A DNA stretch of 64,000 nucleotides from Bacteroidota bacterium. Lineage in GTDB: Bacteria > Bacteroidota > Ignavibacteria > Kapaibacteriales > HRBIN21. The DNA is taken from NCBI GenBank assembly GCA_030550275.1, contig JAUQPR010000004.1, forward strand, positions 62,001 to 126,000. Reading direction: 5' to 3'. Under the pieces are notes generated by a model. It saw only the letters and a list, made by a program, of their open reading frames with translations. It was not told where the DNA came from and ran no database searches. This document shows, one piece after another, positions 1 through 7,875 of the stretch. Numbering within the stretch: position 1 is the first letter of the stretch; each line of letters begins with the position of its first letter. Both the position numbers and the translations under genes were made by a program.

Positions 1-1797
1 AACCCGCCGGAGTATCTCAAACGGGCATTCACCGATACGGCAGGGCGATTCTACCGCGAGCGCTACATCGAGCTGGTCACGCAGCCGGAGCGGCTTGCCG
101 AGTACATCGACCCCAACAGCGGAGTAGACCCCATCGAGGCGGTCCAACGCTGGAAGCAGGACCTGCTGCAGGTGGAGGATTTCCTGCGGGCATCGCGGGA
201 GCGCGAGCGGCTGCGTTCGCTTGCCAATCTCGTCGGCAGCATCACATCGCCGACCTACGTGCGCCGGCAGTACATGGTGGAGAACAGCTCGGCGGAGGTC
301 AATTACGTGGTCTACAGCATCGAGCGCATTCCCGATCGGGAGGTCACCGTCACCGATGCGGAGCTGGAGGAGTACTACCGGCGCAATCGCGAGCGCTTCA
401 AGCAGAAGGAGTCACGCAAGCTCAAGTATGTCATCTTCCCGCTGGAGCCCAGCGCACAGGATACGGCGAACTTCCGCAAGCGCTTGCAGCGCATCCGGCA
501 GGAGCTGGAGACGGCTTCCAATCGCGATTCGGTCTTTGCACTGCTGCTGAGCCAGTACCAGGGGCGCAGCTATGGGCTGAGTTCGATTGCTTCGCTCGAC
601 CCGCAGAAGGCGCAGTACCTGGTCACTCAGCCCGTGGGAGCGGTGGTGGGACCGGTCGAGATCATGGGCAAGACCTACTTCCTGCGGGTGGACCGTCGGG
701 AGCCGGGCGATACACTGGTCGTGCACGCCAGCCACATCCTCATTGGGTTTGGGAGCAATCGGGACAGTGCCCGTGCCGAGGCGCTCAAGCTGCTGCAGCG
801 GGCGCGCGCGGGCGAGGATTTCGCTGCTCTGGCGCGGCAGTACTCGCAGGACCGGGGAACAGCGGAGCGTGGGGGCGACCTGGGCTGGTTCCCACGAGGG
901 CGCATGGTCAAACCCTTTGAGGATGCTGCGTTTGCAGCACAGCCGGGGGAGATTGTGGGACCCGTGGAGAGCCCCTTCGGCTACCACATCATTGCCGTCC
1001 ACGGGCGCTCCAGTGACCGGATTGCCTACAGCGAGATTGAGCTCTCGGTCACCATGAGCACAACCACGCGGAATCAGGTCTTTCGCCAGGCGTACAGCTT
1101 CCGCCAACAGGTGGAGAGCGGGGTGCCCTTCGATACCGTTGCGCGGCGGCTGAAGCTCAATGCGGTCGAGACGGCATTCTTCGAGCGTACGGTGCCGGTG
1201 CTGGGCTCGCGCGCGTTGACCGATTTTGCCTTCGAGAACCGCGTGGGGGCGCTCACCGATCCCATCGAGCTGCCGCCGTACGGGGTGCTGGTGGCGCAGG
1301 TCGTGGATGCCCGGACGGCTGGATTCAAGCCCTTTGCCGACGTGCGCTCGGAGATTCTGGAGCGGGTGCGGCGCCAGAAGAAGCTGGACCTCCTGCGCCC
1401 GCATGTGGATAGCGTCTATGCCCGGCTCAAGGGAGCTGATATCCTGGCACGCATCGTGGAGATCGACCCCAGCGCCGAAGTCCGCACCGCCACGATGGTC
1501 AAGGACAACGGCTTCCTGCAGGGCTACGGCAATGACCCCATCGTGACGGCAATGGTCTACAAAGTGCCCGTTGGGGTGATCGCTCCGCCGGTGCGCGGAG
1601 AGCGGGCGTACTTCCTGCTGCAGGTGGTCAAGCGCGACGTTGCCGACACAACGAAGCTCGGGCGGCAGCAATTTGTGGAGCTCTACCGGCGTCTCTACAA
1701 CACGGCGAAAGCCTCGGCGTACTTCTACTGGTACACGACAACGAAGGAGCGCGCCGAGATTGTGGACCGGCGCAGCAAGTTCTACCGCGAATTCTGA
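1..1797 (+). CDS. PpiD/SurA-like peptidyl-prolyl isomerase, 5' end outside window
   Basis: The frame is open from base 1, so the gene starts upstream; 598 residues are visible. A parvulin (PPIC-type) domain spans roughly visible residues 240-335: it starts near VHASHILIGF, has the GGDLGWFPRG core and ends at SPFGYHIIAVHG. Long charged helical regions precede and follow it. The N-terminal part resembles the SurA_N/PpiD chaperone fold and the C-terminal 260 residues resemble the PpiD tail. In the family such proteins are anchored in the inner membrane by one N-terminal helix (here outside the window) and help exported and outer-membrane proteins fold. A GTG at 172 is in frame but lies inside the conserved chaperone region, so it is not the start. 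The stop is 6 bases before a tRNA. SurA-type rather than PpiD-type cannot be excluded without the N-terminus. Confidence 0.85.
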   Translation, partial: NPPEYLKRAFTDTAGRFYRERYIELVTQPERLAEYIDPNSGVDPIEAVQRWKQDLLQVEDFLRASRERERLRSLANLVGSITSPTYVRRQYMVENSSAEVNYVVYSIERIPDREVTVTDAELEEYYRRNRERFKQKESRKLKYVIFPLEPSAQDTANFRKRLQRIRQELETASNRDSVFALLLSQYQGRSYGLSSIASLDPQKAQYLVTQPVGAVVGPVEIMGKTYFLRVDRREPGDTLVVHASHILIGFGSNRDSARAEALKLLQRARAGEDFAALARQYSQDRGTAERGGDLGWFPRGRMVKPFEDAAFAAQPGEIVGPVESPFGYHIIAVHGRSSDRIAYSEIELSVTMSTTTRNQVFRQAYSFRQQVESGVPFDTVARRLKLNAVETAFFERTVPVLGSRALTDFAFENRVGALTDPIELPPYGVLVAQVVDARTAGFKPFADVRSEILERVRRQKKLDLLRPHVDSVYARLKGADILARIVEIDPSAEVRTATMVKDNGFLQGYGNDPIVTAMVYKVPVGVIAPPVRGERAYFLLQVVKRDVADTTKLGRQQFVELYRRLYNTAKASAYFYWYTTTKERAEIVDRRSKFYREF

Positions 1798-1803
1798 ACT
1801 TGT

Positions 1804-1877
1804 GCGCCCGTAGCTCAGCTGGATAGAGCAGCAGCCTTCTAAGTTGCTGGTCGCAGGTTCGAGTCCTGCCGGGCGCG
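1804..1877 (+). tRNA. tRNA-Arg (anticodon TCT)
   Basis: Full cloverleaf. The 7-bp acceptor stem GCGCCCG (1804-1810) pairs with CGGGCGC (1870-1876). The anticodon stem GCAGC/GTTGC encloses loop CTTCTAA with anticodon TCT at 1838-1840, reading AGA. The T arm is GCAGG-TTCGAGT-CCTGC. The discriminator is G and CCA is not encoded. It sits 6 bases after the foldase gene and 6 bases before rqcH, with no obvious promoter of its own. Confidence 0.96.
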
Positions 1878-1883
1878 CACCTC

Positions 1884-3539
1884 ATGTTCATGCACTGGAC
1901 CACACTTGCGCGAGTCGTCGAAGAGCTGCGCGCGGAGTGGGCACAGCATGCTGGGGCACAGCATGGGGCACAGCATGCTGTGCCCTTTCTGGAGCGATTG
2001 CTGCTGCGGGGACGCCACGAGGTGCTCATTCTCTATCGCCGAGCCGAACAGCGCGGAGTGCTCCACAGTGCGCTCTTTCCGGGAGCGGCGGCGGTGTTTC
2101 GCCGACCGCCGGCGTGGGGCGAGCCCGAGGGCACAGCATGGGCGCCGATGCTGTGGGGTGCAACGCTCCAGGAGCTACACGCGCATCCTGGGGAGCGGAT
2201 TGTGGAGCTCCGTACCGATGCCGGAACGCTGTGGTTGCTGCTGTTTGGAACAGTCCAGAGCAGCGCTGTTCTCACCGATGCAGAGGGCAAGGTCCTTGCC
2301 GCTGCCGGGGCTCGGTGGCAGGTAGGGGAGCGCTTCACCCTGCCGCAGCGTCCGCGCCGGGAGTGGGAGGAGTTCCCCCCGGAGACCCCATGCGAGGATG
2401 CCCTTGCCCGAAGTGCGGCAGCACTGGGGAAGCTCTACGCCCGCGAGCTGTGCCGACGGTGTGGGATTGAGCCGACACTGCCGCTCTCGGAGCTTGGAGA
2501 GGCTCACCGGGAGCGGCTCCGAAGCGCTATGGCAGCACTGCTGGAGGAGCTCCTGCAGAGCCCGAAGACCTATCTGCTCCAGGCACCGGACGGGGCACCG
2601 GTGGTCTCGGCGATCCCGCTGCAGGAGTTGCCCGACGTGGTAGGGGTGTACGATTCCCCCTCAGATGCTCTTGCCCGTGCGCTGCGGCGGTGGGAGCGCT
2701 GGCGACAAACTGCTGCAATGGCGTCAGCCCTGGCGCAGCGTCTGGAGCGGCTGCTGGGGCAGGTGGAGCATCAGATTCAGCAGGCGCAGGAGCATCTGCA
2801 GCATGCCGGAGAGCTGGAGCGCTACCGATACTGGGGAAGCCTACTGCTTGCCCAGCCCGAGCTGCACCAGCGCGGGATGACGCACCTGTGCGTGAGGGAC
2901 TGGGAGGGCAATCAGGTCTGCATCCCGCTCAAACCGGAGCGGAGCGTATACGAGAATGCGCAGCAGCTCTTCCAGCAGGCGCGGCGACTGGAGCTATCGC
3001 TGGAGCGGGCACGGCAGCGTCTGCCGCAGCTTCAGGCACTGCGGAGTCGGCTGCAGGAATTCCGCGCTCACCTGCAGCAGAGCCGCACAGAGCGCGAACT
3101 GCGCATGCTGGAGCGCCAACTGGAGCAGCTCTTCCCCGAGCGGGAGCGCGCTATCCCTGGGGGCGGGCGCGTGCGAGTCTTCCCGCTGGCAGAGGGCTAT
3201 GTGCTCTACGTGGGCAAGGATGCCGAAAGCAACGAGCGCTTGACCTTTGGGTTTGCCCGCCCACACGACCTCTTCCTCCACGCGCGAGGAGTACCTGGGG
3301 CGCACGGCATCCTGCGCGGTCCGTACAAGGGGAGACTGCCACCGGCGCATCTGTTGGAGCAGGCTGCGGCAATTGTGGCGTACTACTCGCAGGCGCGCGG
3401 CGCAGCGGTGGTTCCCGTTGCCTATACCTGGCGCAAGTATGTCCGCAAGCTGCGCAAGGTGCCCGGGGCAGTGCGGCTGGAGCGGGAGGAGGTCCTACTG
3501 GTTGCTCCGCGTGCGCCTGCAGCCGAGCAAAGCGGGTAA
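1884..3539 (+). CDS. rqcH: RqcH/NEMF-family ribosome quality control protein (NFACT domains)
   Basis: 551 residues, close to the usual RqcH length. The C-terminal NFACT-R domain (about residues 440-540) is clear: DLFLHARGVPGAHGIL matches the family DxWxH...PGSH core, followed by YYSQAR and the VPVxYTxxKYVRK-type segment ending at YTWRKYVRKLRKVPG. Before it lie long helices (about 280-430) corresponding to the coiled-coil arm. Family role: binding obstructed 50S subunits and directing alanine tailing of the stalled chain. The NFACT-N Asp-Arg pair needed for tailing in Bacillus appears here as Glu104-Arg105 (PGERIVEL). Residues 20-33 are low-complexity (AQHAGAQHGAQHAV), encoded by an exact DNA repeat. 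The ATG at 1884 follows the tRNA closely; no Shine-Dalgarno is visible. Flanked on both sides by tRNA-Arg genes. Confidence 0.9.
   Translation: MFMHWTTLARVVEELRAEWAQHAGAQHGAQHAVPFLERLLLRGRHEVLILYRRAEQRGVLHSALFPGAAAVFRRPPAWGEPEGTAWAPMLWGATLQELHAHPGERIVELRTDAGTLWLLLFGTVQSSAVLTDAEGKVLAAAGARWQVGERFTLPQRPRREWEEFPPETPCEDALARSAAALGKLYARELCRRCGIEPTLPLSELGEAHRERLRSAMAALLEELLQSPKTYLLQAPDGAPVVSAIPLQELPDVVGVYDSPSDALARALRRWERWRQTAAMASALAQRLERLLGQVEHQIQQAQEHLQHAGELERYRYWGSLLLAQPELHQRGMTHLCVRDWEGNQVCIPLKPERSVYENAQQLFQQARRLELSLERARQRLPQLQALRSRLQEFRAHLQQSRTERELRMLERQLEQLFPERERAIPGGGRVRVFPLAEGYVLYVGKDAESNERLTFGFARPHDLFLHARGVPGAHGILRGPYKGRLPPAHLLEQAAAIVAYYSQARGAAVVPVAYTWRKYVRKLRKVPGAVRLEREEVLLVAPRAPAAEQSG
1939..2140 (+). 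repeat. Four exact copies of a 12-mer, one inside a 20-bp palindrome
   Basis: GGGCACAGCATG occurs at 1939-1950, 1954-1965, 1966-1977 and 2129-2140. The third copy continues into GGGCACAGCATGCTGTGCCC (1966-1985), a perfect 20-bp palindrome. The fourth is followed by a loose inverted copy (GATGCTGTGG near 2147-2156). All lie inside the start of rqcH and are translated as AQH-type repeats in the first cluster. I did not notice the 12-mer elsewhere in the window. Confidence 0.85.
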
Positions 3540-3544
3540 TTTTG
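3537..3544 (+). promoter_or_regulatory. TAnnTTTG promoter box for tRNA-Arg(TCG)
   Basis: TAATTTTG matches the Bacteroidota -7 element TAnnTTTG. Its first three bases are the rqcH stop codon TAA. The tRNA 5' end is 10 bases downstream, a fitting distance for transcription initiation just ahead of a tRNA. No convincing -33 TTTG is seen. Confidence 0.7.
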
Positions 3545-3553
3545 CAGCGCCGG

Positions 3554-3626
3554 GCGCCCGTAGCTCAACGGACAGAGCACCAGACTTCGGATCTGGGGGT
3601 TGCGGGTTCGAATCCTGCCGGGCGCG
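3554..3626 (+). tRNA. tRNA-Arg (anticodon TCG)
   Basis: Acceptor stem GCGCCCG (3554-3560) pairs with CGGGCGC (3619-3625), discriminator G. The anticodon stem CCAGA/TCTGG encloses CTTCGGA, anticodon TCG, reading CGA. The T arm is GCGGG-TTCGAAT-CCTGC with one G-T pair. The acceptor stem is identical to, and the T arm nearly identical to, the tRNA-Arg(TCT) at 1804-1877. CCA is not encoded. A short hairpin (CGCAGC/GCTGCG, 3625-3639) without a T run overlaps the 3' end. Confidence 0.96.
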
Positions 3627-3711
3627 CAGCAGCGCTGCGGAGCCAGGGGTGAAGCGCCGAACCGAGCCATTTCCGCTCTCCACGGCTGTCGAGCAGTAGC
3701 AAGGGTGAACG

Positions 3712-5025
3712 GTGCAAGGCGTTCCTGAGGACATCGGTTGCGGGAGCGGTGTAGCAGCAGACGCCGAACGGAGCCTGCCCGCAGGGGAGCGGTTGCGGCA
3801 ACGGAGCCGGCGCATCGCCGTGATCTGCGGGCACTTCATGCCGGAGGTGGGCTACCAGGAGGTCTGGATAGCGCGGACGCTTGCGCGGCTGGGGCAGCGG
3901 GTGCGCGTAATCACCTCCACGCGGGTCTCCATGAGTGCGCGCAAGGTGTTGCGGACGCCATACCCGGCGGGGCATTCGGTGGAATCCGATGGATACGAGC
4001 TGCTGCGCCTTCGCCCGCTTGCCTGGTTCCGCTCGGCGGTGTGGGCACCGGGTGTTGCAGCGGCGCTGGAGGAGTTCCGTCCGGAGCTGCTCCTGCTCCT
4101 GGGGGTGGGGAAGCTCTTTGGGGTGCGCGATGCTCTCCGCTATGCGCAGCGCACGGGGACGCCACTCATCGCAGTGTTCAGCGAGCTGGAGGAATACCGC
4201 CTGCGCCATACGCCGTACCTTGCCGTGCGGGCTTGGCTGCAGGACCTTGGGTTTGCGCTGCTCAAGCAGCGGGTCTACCGGGGGGTCATTCGGCATGCTC
4301 GACTGCTGGTGTGCAACATGCCTGCAACGCAGCAGTGGTTGCTGCAGCGCTGCCGTACGGATGCCGAGCGCGAGCAGGTGCGCACGAAAGCGCGGGTGCT
4401 CTCGCTGGGGTATGACCGCGAGCGCTACTTCTTCGACGCCGCTGCACGCCAGGAGATGCGCCAGCGGTGGGGATGCACTGAGCAGGAGGTGGTGCTGCTA
4501 ACCGTCACCCGGCTTGAGCCGTACAAAGGGCTCGAACGGGTCATTGCGGCAGTGGGGCAGCTGCAGCGGCAAGGGCTTCCCGTGCGCTACATCCTCGTCG
4601 GTGGGCTGCAGGATAGCTACCAGCAGCACGTGGCACAGTTCATTGCACAGCAGCCGCAGCCGGAGCGCTTTGCAATTGTGCCGTTCCAGCCCGCCGAGTT
4701 GGTTCGCCGCTACGCCTGCGCCGCCGACCTGGGCATATGGATGCAGCCGGCGATCTCCACGCAGGAAGCCATGGGGACAGGGCTTCCGGTGCTGTTGCCC
4801 AATCGAGAATCCCTTGTGCATCTGCTGCAGGAGGGGGTGACGGGGTGGTACTGGCGCGAGCCCGATGGCTTCGAGCAGCGGCTGCAAGAGGTCGTTGTGC
4901 AGCTTTCGGGAAGGTCGGAGCCGGAGCGCTGTCGGGAGCGTCAGCGTCTGGCACACGTCAATGCACAGCGCTTCTCGTACGAGGCGATTCTGGAGCAGGT
5001 GTTCGGCTTGGCGGGGCTGCTGTGA
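3712..5025 (+). CDS. GT4-family glycosyltransferase
   Basis: 437 residues as called. Two Rossmann-like halves are visible: an N-terminal half beginning at RIAVICGHFMPEVGYQE (about residues 33-50) and a C-terminal GT-B half with LTVTRLEPYKGLERVI (about 262-277) and the donor-site E-x7-E region STQEAMGTGLPVLLPN (about 346-361). Family role: moving a sugar from a nucleotide-sugar to a lipid-linked acceptor at the cytoplasmic membrane face. The GTG start at 3712 gives about 30 extra N-terminal residues without structure; a TTG at 3793 would begin just before the first beta strand and is an alternative. First gene of a tightly packed polysaccharide operon; one base separates it from the next gene. 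Confidence 0.85.
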   Translation: MQGVPEDIGCGSGVAADAERSLPAGERLRQRSRRIAVICGHFMPEVGYQEVWIARTLARLGQRVRVITSTRVSMSARKVLRTPYPAGHSVESDGYELLRLRPLAWFRSAVWAPGVAAALEEFRPELLLLLGVGKLFGVRDALRYAQRTGTPLIAVFSELEEYRLRHTPYLAVRAWLQDLGFALLKQRVYRGVIRHARLLVCNMPATQQWLLQRCRTDAEREQVRTKARVLSLGYDRERYFFDAAARQEMRQRWGCTEQEVVLLTVTRLEPYKGLERVIAAVGQLQRQGLPVRYILVGGLQDSYQQHVAQFIAQQPQPERFAIVPFQPAELVRRYACAADLGIWMQPAISTQEAMGTGLPVLLPNRESLVHLLQEGVTGWYWREPDGFEQRLQEVVVQLSGRSEPERCRERQRLAHVNAQRFSYEAILEQVFGLAGLL

Positions 5026-5026
5026 C

Positions 5027-6709
5027 ATGGGCACCGGGAGGCTTGCCCGAACCATTGCGCTCATTGCTGCCGGGTGGGGCGTGCTGTCGGTGGCAACGGT
5101 GAGCAACAATTTCCAGTACGCCGATGATGCTTTGCCGTTTGTGGTGCGGATTCACGAAGGGCAGCTCCACCCGCATCACCTGATCCTGGGGGTGCTGGGA
5201 GTACTCAATCGGTGGCTGGGATGGAACGAACCAAGCCGTTTCACGGCAACGCTGTGGCTGGTGCGCGGCTTTGTGCTCTTGACAAGCATCGCCGCACTTG
5301 TGCTCTGCTGTGCTCTGGCGTGGCGGTGGTTCGGTGAGCGCCGGGCGGTTTGGTGGAGCGCTGCGGCGCTGGTCGCCTCGTACGGCTTCTGGGCATACAG
5401 CGTTGTGCCGGACTTCTACGTGCCTGGACTGGCTTCGGTTCTTGCAGCGGTGGCGATGCTTGAGGGCTTCCAGGAGCGGGAGCGGCTGTGGTGGCTCGTT
5501 GGGGCAGTCGTGTTCGGGTGGATTGCGGCGTTGTGCCACCAGAGCTATGCTGCCGTGCTTGCAGTTATGGTGGCAGTGCTTGCCTGGGAGCGTCGCTGGA
5601 AAGCCGCAGCAGTTGCAGCGCTTGGGAGTGCGGTACTGCTGCTGGGCAGTTACGTCGTCGCCTACTACAGCCAGCGGGAGTACGCCGGGTTTTGGAGGTT
5701 CGTGTTGGGGCATGCACGCTACATGCAGTTCACGCCGTATGACCGGCTGCAGCCGCTGACGCCGCTATATGCGGCGGTGGGGGCATTCCGGGCGTGGACC
5801 TTTCCGGAGTACTTCGTGCGCGTGGATGCGGTGTGGGAATGGGTACAGCAGCGCTGGAGCATGAAGCTGCTGCTGGACGAGCGGTTTCTGCTGCGGGCGA
5901 TCCCGCCGGAGTGGGCTGCTCTTTTGGGTGGAGCAGGAATTGTGGGAGGTGCGGGAGCAGCCCTGCTCTTTGGGGATGCTGTGCGGAAGCACGGACGGCG
6001 ACTTTGGCGGCGGTGGGCGTTCCGCGTTTTGGTAGGGTGGGCGCTGGGGATGGGGGTGCTGGCGGTGCTGTGGGAGCCAAGCTCGAATGAGTTCTGGCTG
6101 TGGAGCTGCCCGGTGGTAGCAATGCTCTTCGGCGGGGTGCAGGCGCGGTGGCTGCGCCGGCTGCGTCCGCTTGTCCTTGGGCTGCTCGCCTGTGCAACGG
6201 TGCCGGTGGTGTGGCTGAATCGGTGCCTGGAGAATGACCTCTACGCCGTCAACAAGCGCTATCGACTGGGGCTGCAACGGGAGGATGTTGTGCTGACGGG
6301 GGATTTCCAGCAGGTCTTGGCGCTCAACCGGCTCTTCCCAACGGCAGCGCAGGAGCTCTGGTACGAGCTGGGGCGGGTCTCTGTGCGCGATGCAGCGCTG
6401 CTGCAGGCACTGGAGCGGTTAGCCACTCCGGGAGCGCAAGGACGGCTCATTCTGGACCCACTGCTGTGCATGCCGCACCGCTCGGAGAGCGCTCTGCGCG
6501 CAAAGCTCGTCGGATGGCAGGAGGAGCGCGTCATGGCGGAGTTGGAGCTGCTTGCACGCCTCTGCCGTGGCGAGCCCGAAGCATGGGCGCTGCTGGGAGC
6601 AGAGCCGAGGGAGCGGCGGCAGATTCCGCTCGTAGGGGTCTGGCGCGAGGGCGGTGGCGTGCTGGAGTTCCACGTGCGCTCTCTGCCGGGGATGCAATGG
6701 ATGCGGTAG
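5027..6709 (+). CDS. Large multi-pass membrane protein of polysaccharide locus
   Basis: 560 residues with about ten hydrophobic helices in the first 400 residues, starting TIALIAAGWGVLSVATVS, and a soluble C-terminal region of about 160 residues. The arrangement resembles GT-C type glycosyltransferases or other membrane proteins of glycan assembly, but no diagnostic catalytic motif is recognisable, so the function is open. The ATG at 5027 is one base after the upstream stop and just precedes the first hydrophobic helix. Its 3' end overlaps the next glycosyltransferase by 13 bases, suggesting coupled translation in one operon with 3712-11325. Confidence 0.8.
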   Translation: MGTGRLARTIALIAAGWGVLSVATVSNNFQYADDALPFVVRIHEGQLHPHHLILGVLGVLNRWLGWNEPSRFTATLWLVRGFVLLTSIAALVLCCALAWRWFGERRAVWWSAAALVASYGFWAYSVVPDFYVPGLASVLAAVAMLEGFQERERLWWLVGAVVFGWIAALCHQSYAAVLAVMVAVLAWERRWKAAAVAALGSAVLLLGSYVVAYYSQREYAGFWRFVLGHARYMQFTPYDRLQPLTPLYAAVGAFRAWTFPEYFVRVDAVWEWVQQRWSMKLLLDERFLLRAIPPEWAALLGGAGIVGGAGAALLFGDAVRKHGRRLWRRWAFRVLVGWALGMGVLAVLWEPSSNEFWLWSCPVVAMLFGGVQARWLRRLRPLVLGLLACATVPVVWLNRCLENDLYAVNKRYRLGLQREDVVLTGDFQQVLALNRLFPTAAQELWYELGRVSVRDAALLQALERLATPGAQGRLILDPLLCMPHRSESALRAKLVGWQEERVMAELELLARLCRGEPEAWALLGAEPRERRQIPLVGVWREGGGVLEFHVRSLPGMQWMR

Positions 6710-7875
6710 TGCGGGCAGTTGCAGCAGTACCGACCCCGCCGCCGTACGCCGGTCCGGAGGTCGGGATGGCGATGCTGCTGCAGGCATGGAGGAGCGAGCG
6801 AGTTCGGCTCTACCACGTCCGTACGACGCTGCGGCGAAGTAACGCAGCGAAGGGGCGGTTCGATATCGCCGGCATCGTTGCCTTTGCGCGCGTCTTCGTG
6901 CGCTATGTGTGGACCCTGCTGCGGCGGCGTCCGGCGGTGGTGTTCCTGCTGCTCTCCTCCAGCCGTGCGGGGCTTATGCGGGATGCGTGGCTTATCGTGA
7001 CGGCGCGCCTGTTGGGGTGCCGTGTGGTGGCGCAGTACCGTGGCGGGAACTTCGAGGGCTTCCTTCAGCGGCAAGCGCCGGCGTGGCGCCGCGCCGTTGG
7101 GATGCTGCTACGCCGGTTGGCGTGTGTGGTGGTGCAGGGGGAACGGCTGCGAGCGCAGTTTACTGGGCTATTGCCCGCTGAGCGCGTGCAGGTGCTGCAC
7201 AATGGAGTGAACCCGGAGGAGTTCCCCCCACGCAGGCGTCCGGTGCTGCAGGCGGCGCCGTATCGGCTGCTCTTTGTCGGACATGTGGCATTTGCCAAGG
7301 GCTTCCGGGAGCTGGCGCGGGCGTACCGGTGGCTGCGTGAGCGCTACGCCGTGGAGCTCTGGGTGGTGGGAACGCGCATTGCCCAGCCGGTGGTGGCATC
7401 CAGCTTTCTTCCGCCACAGTGGTACGCCTACTACTGGCAGCATGCTGCCGAGATTGAAGCCGAGATCGACGCCTTCCTGCAGCAGCTCCAGGGCGACACT
7501 GTACGCTTCTTCGGGCACGTCCATACGACCGTAGTGCGGGAGTTGATGGCGGAAGCAGACGTGTTCGTACTGCCCTCCTACAGCGAAGGCGCATCGGTTG
7601 CCGTTCTGGAAGCGATGGCGTCGGGATTGCCGGTGGTGACAACACCCGTTGGAGCTCTGCCCGAACTTGTAGAAGCGGGGCAGACCGGGGTGCTCGTCTC
7701 GGTTGGGGCGTGGGAGGAGCTGGCGGAGGCGCTTGCATGGTGTTTGCAGCATCCGCAGTGGTGTCAGCAGGCAGGGGAACGGGCACGGCAGCGCGTCCGA
7801 GAGCACTTCACGCTGGAGCACACGGCGGCGCAGTTGGAACAGCTCCTTTGGGGGGTTGCCCGGGGCAATGATTGA
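6697..7875 (+). CDS. GT4-family glycosyltransferase
   Basis: 392 residues with the ATG at 6697, giving MDAVVRAVAAVPTPPPYAGPEVGM, a normal GT4 opening with an acceptor-site glycine loop. The C-terminal domain has LLFVGHVAFAKGF (about residue 190) and the E-x7-E motif in [19 protein letters not shown] (about 297), followed by GALPELVEAG. Upstream in-frame codons exist but would run deep into the preceding gene and add arginine-rich residues without homology. Probably adds one sugar to the repeat unit made by this locus. Overlaps the following polymerase gene by 8 bases. Confidence 0.88.
   Translation: MDAVVRAVAAVPTPPPYAGPEVGMAMLLQAWRSERVRLYHVRTTLRRSNAAKGRFDIAGIVAFARVFVRYVWTLLRRRPAVVFLLLSSSRAGLMRDAWLIVTARLLGCRVVAQYRGGNFEGFLQRQAPAWRRAVGMLLRRLACVVVQGERLRAQFTGLLPAERVQVLHNGVNPEEFPPRRRPVLQAAPYRLLFVGHVAFAKGFRELARAYRWLRERYAVELWVVGTRIAQPVVASSFLPPQWYAYYWQHAAEIEAEIDAFLQQLQGDTVRFFGHVHTTVVRELMAEADVFVLPSYSEGASVAVLEAMASGLPVVTTPVGALPELVEAGQTGVLVSVGAWEELAEALAWCLQHPQWCQQAGERARQRVREHFTLEHTAAQLEQLLWGVARGND

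Noticed and set aside
412-1671. Long open frame on the minus strand across the PpiD-like gene
   Set aside because: Composition (His, Arg, Pro, Gln rich, no domain) is that of a shadow of a GC-rich gene; the plus strand encodes a clear PPIase.
1939-1985. The clustered 12-mer as a CRISPR array or REP element
   Set aside because: Copies are adjacent or nearly so, with no spacers, and are translated in frame inside rqcH.
1804-3626. rqcH as an integrated mobile element with tRNA attachment sites
   Set aside because: No integrase or other mobility gene; repeats are imperfect and explained by related tRNAs; rqcH is a core gene.
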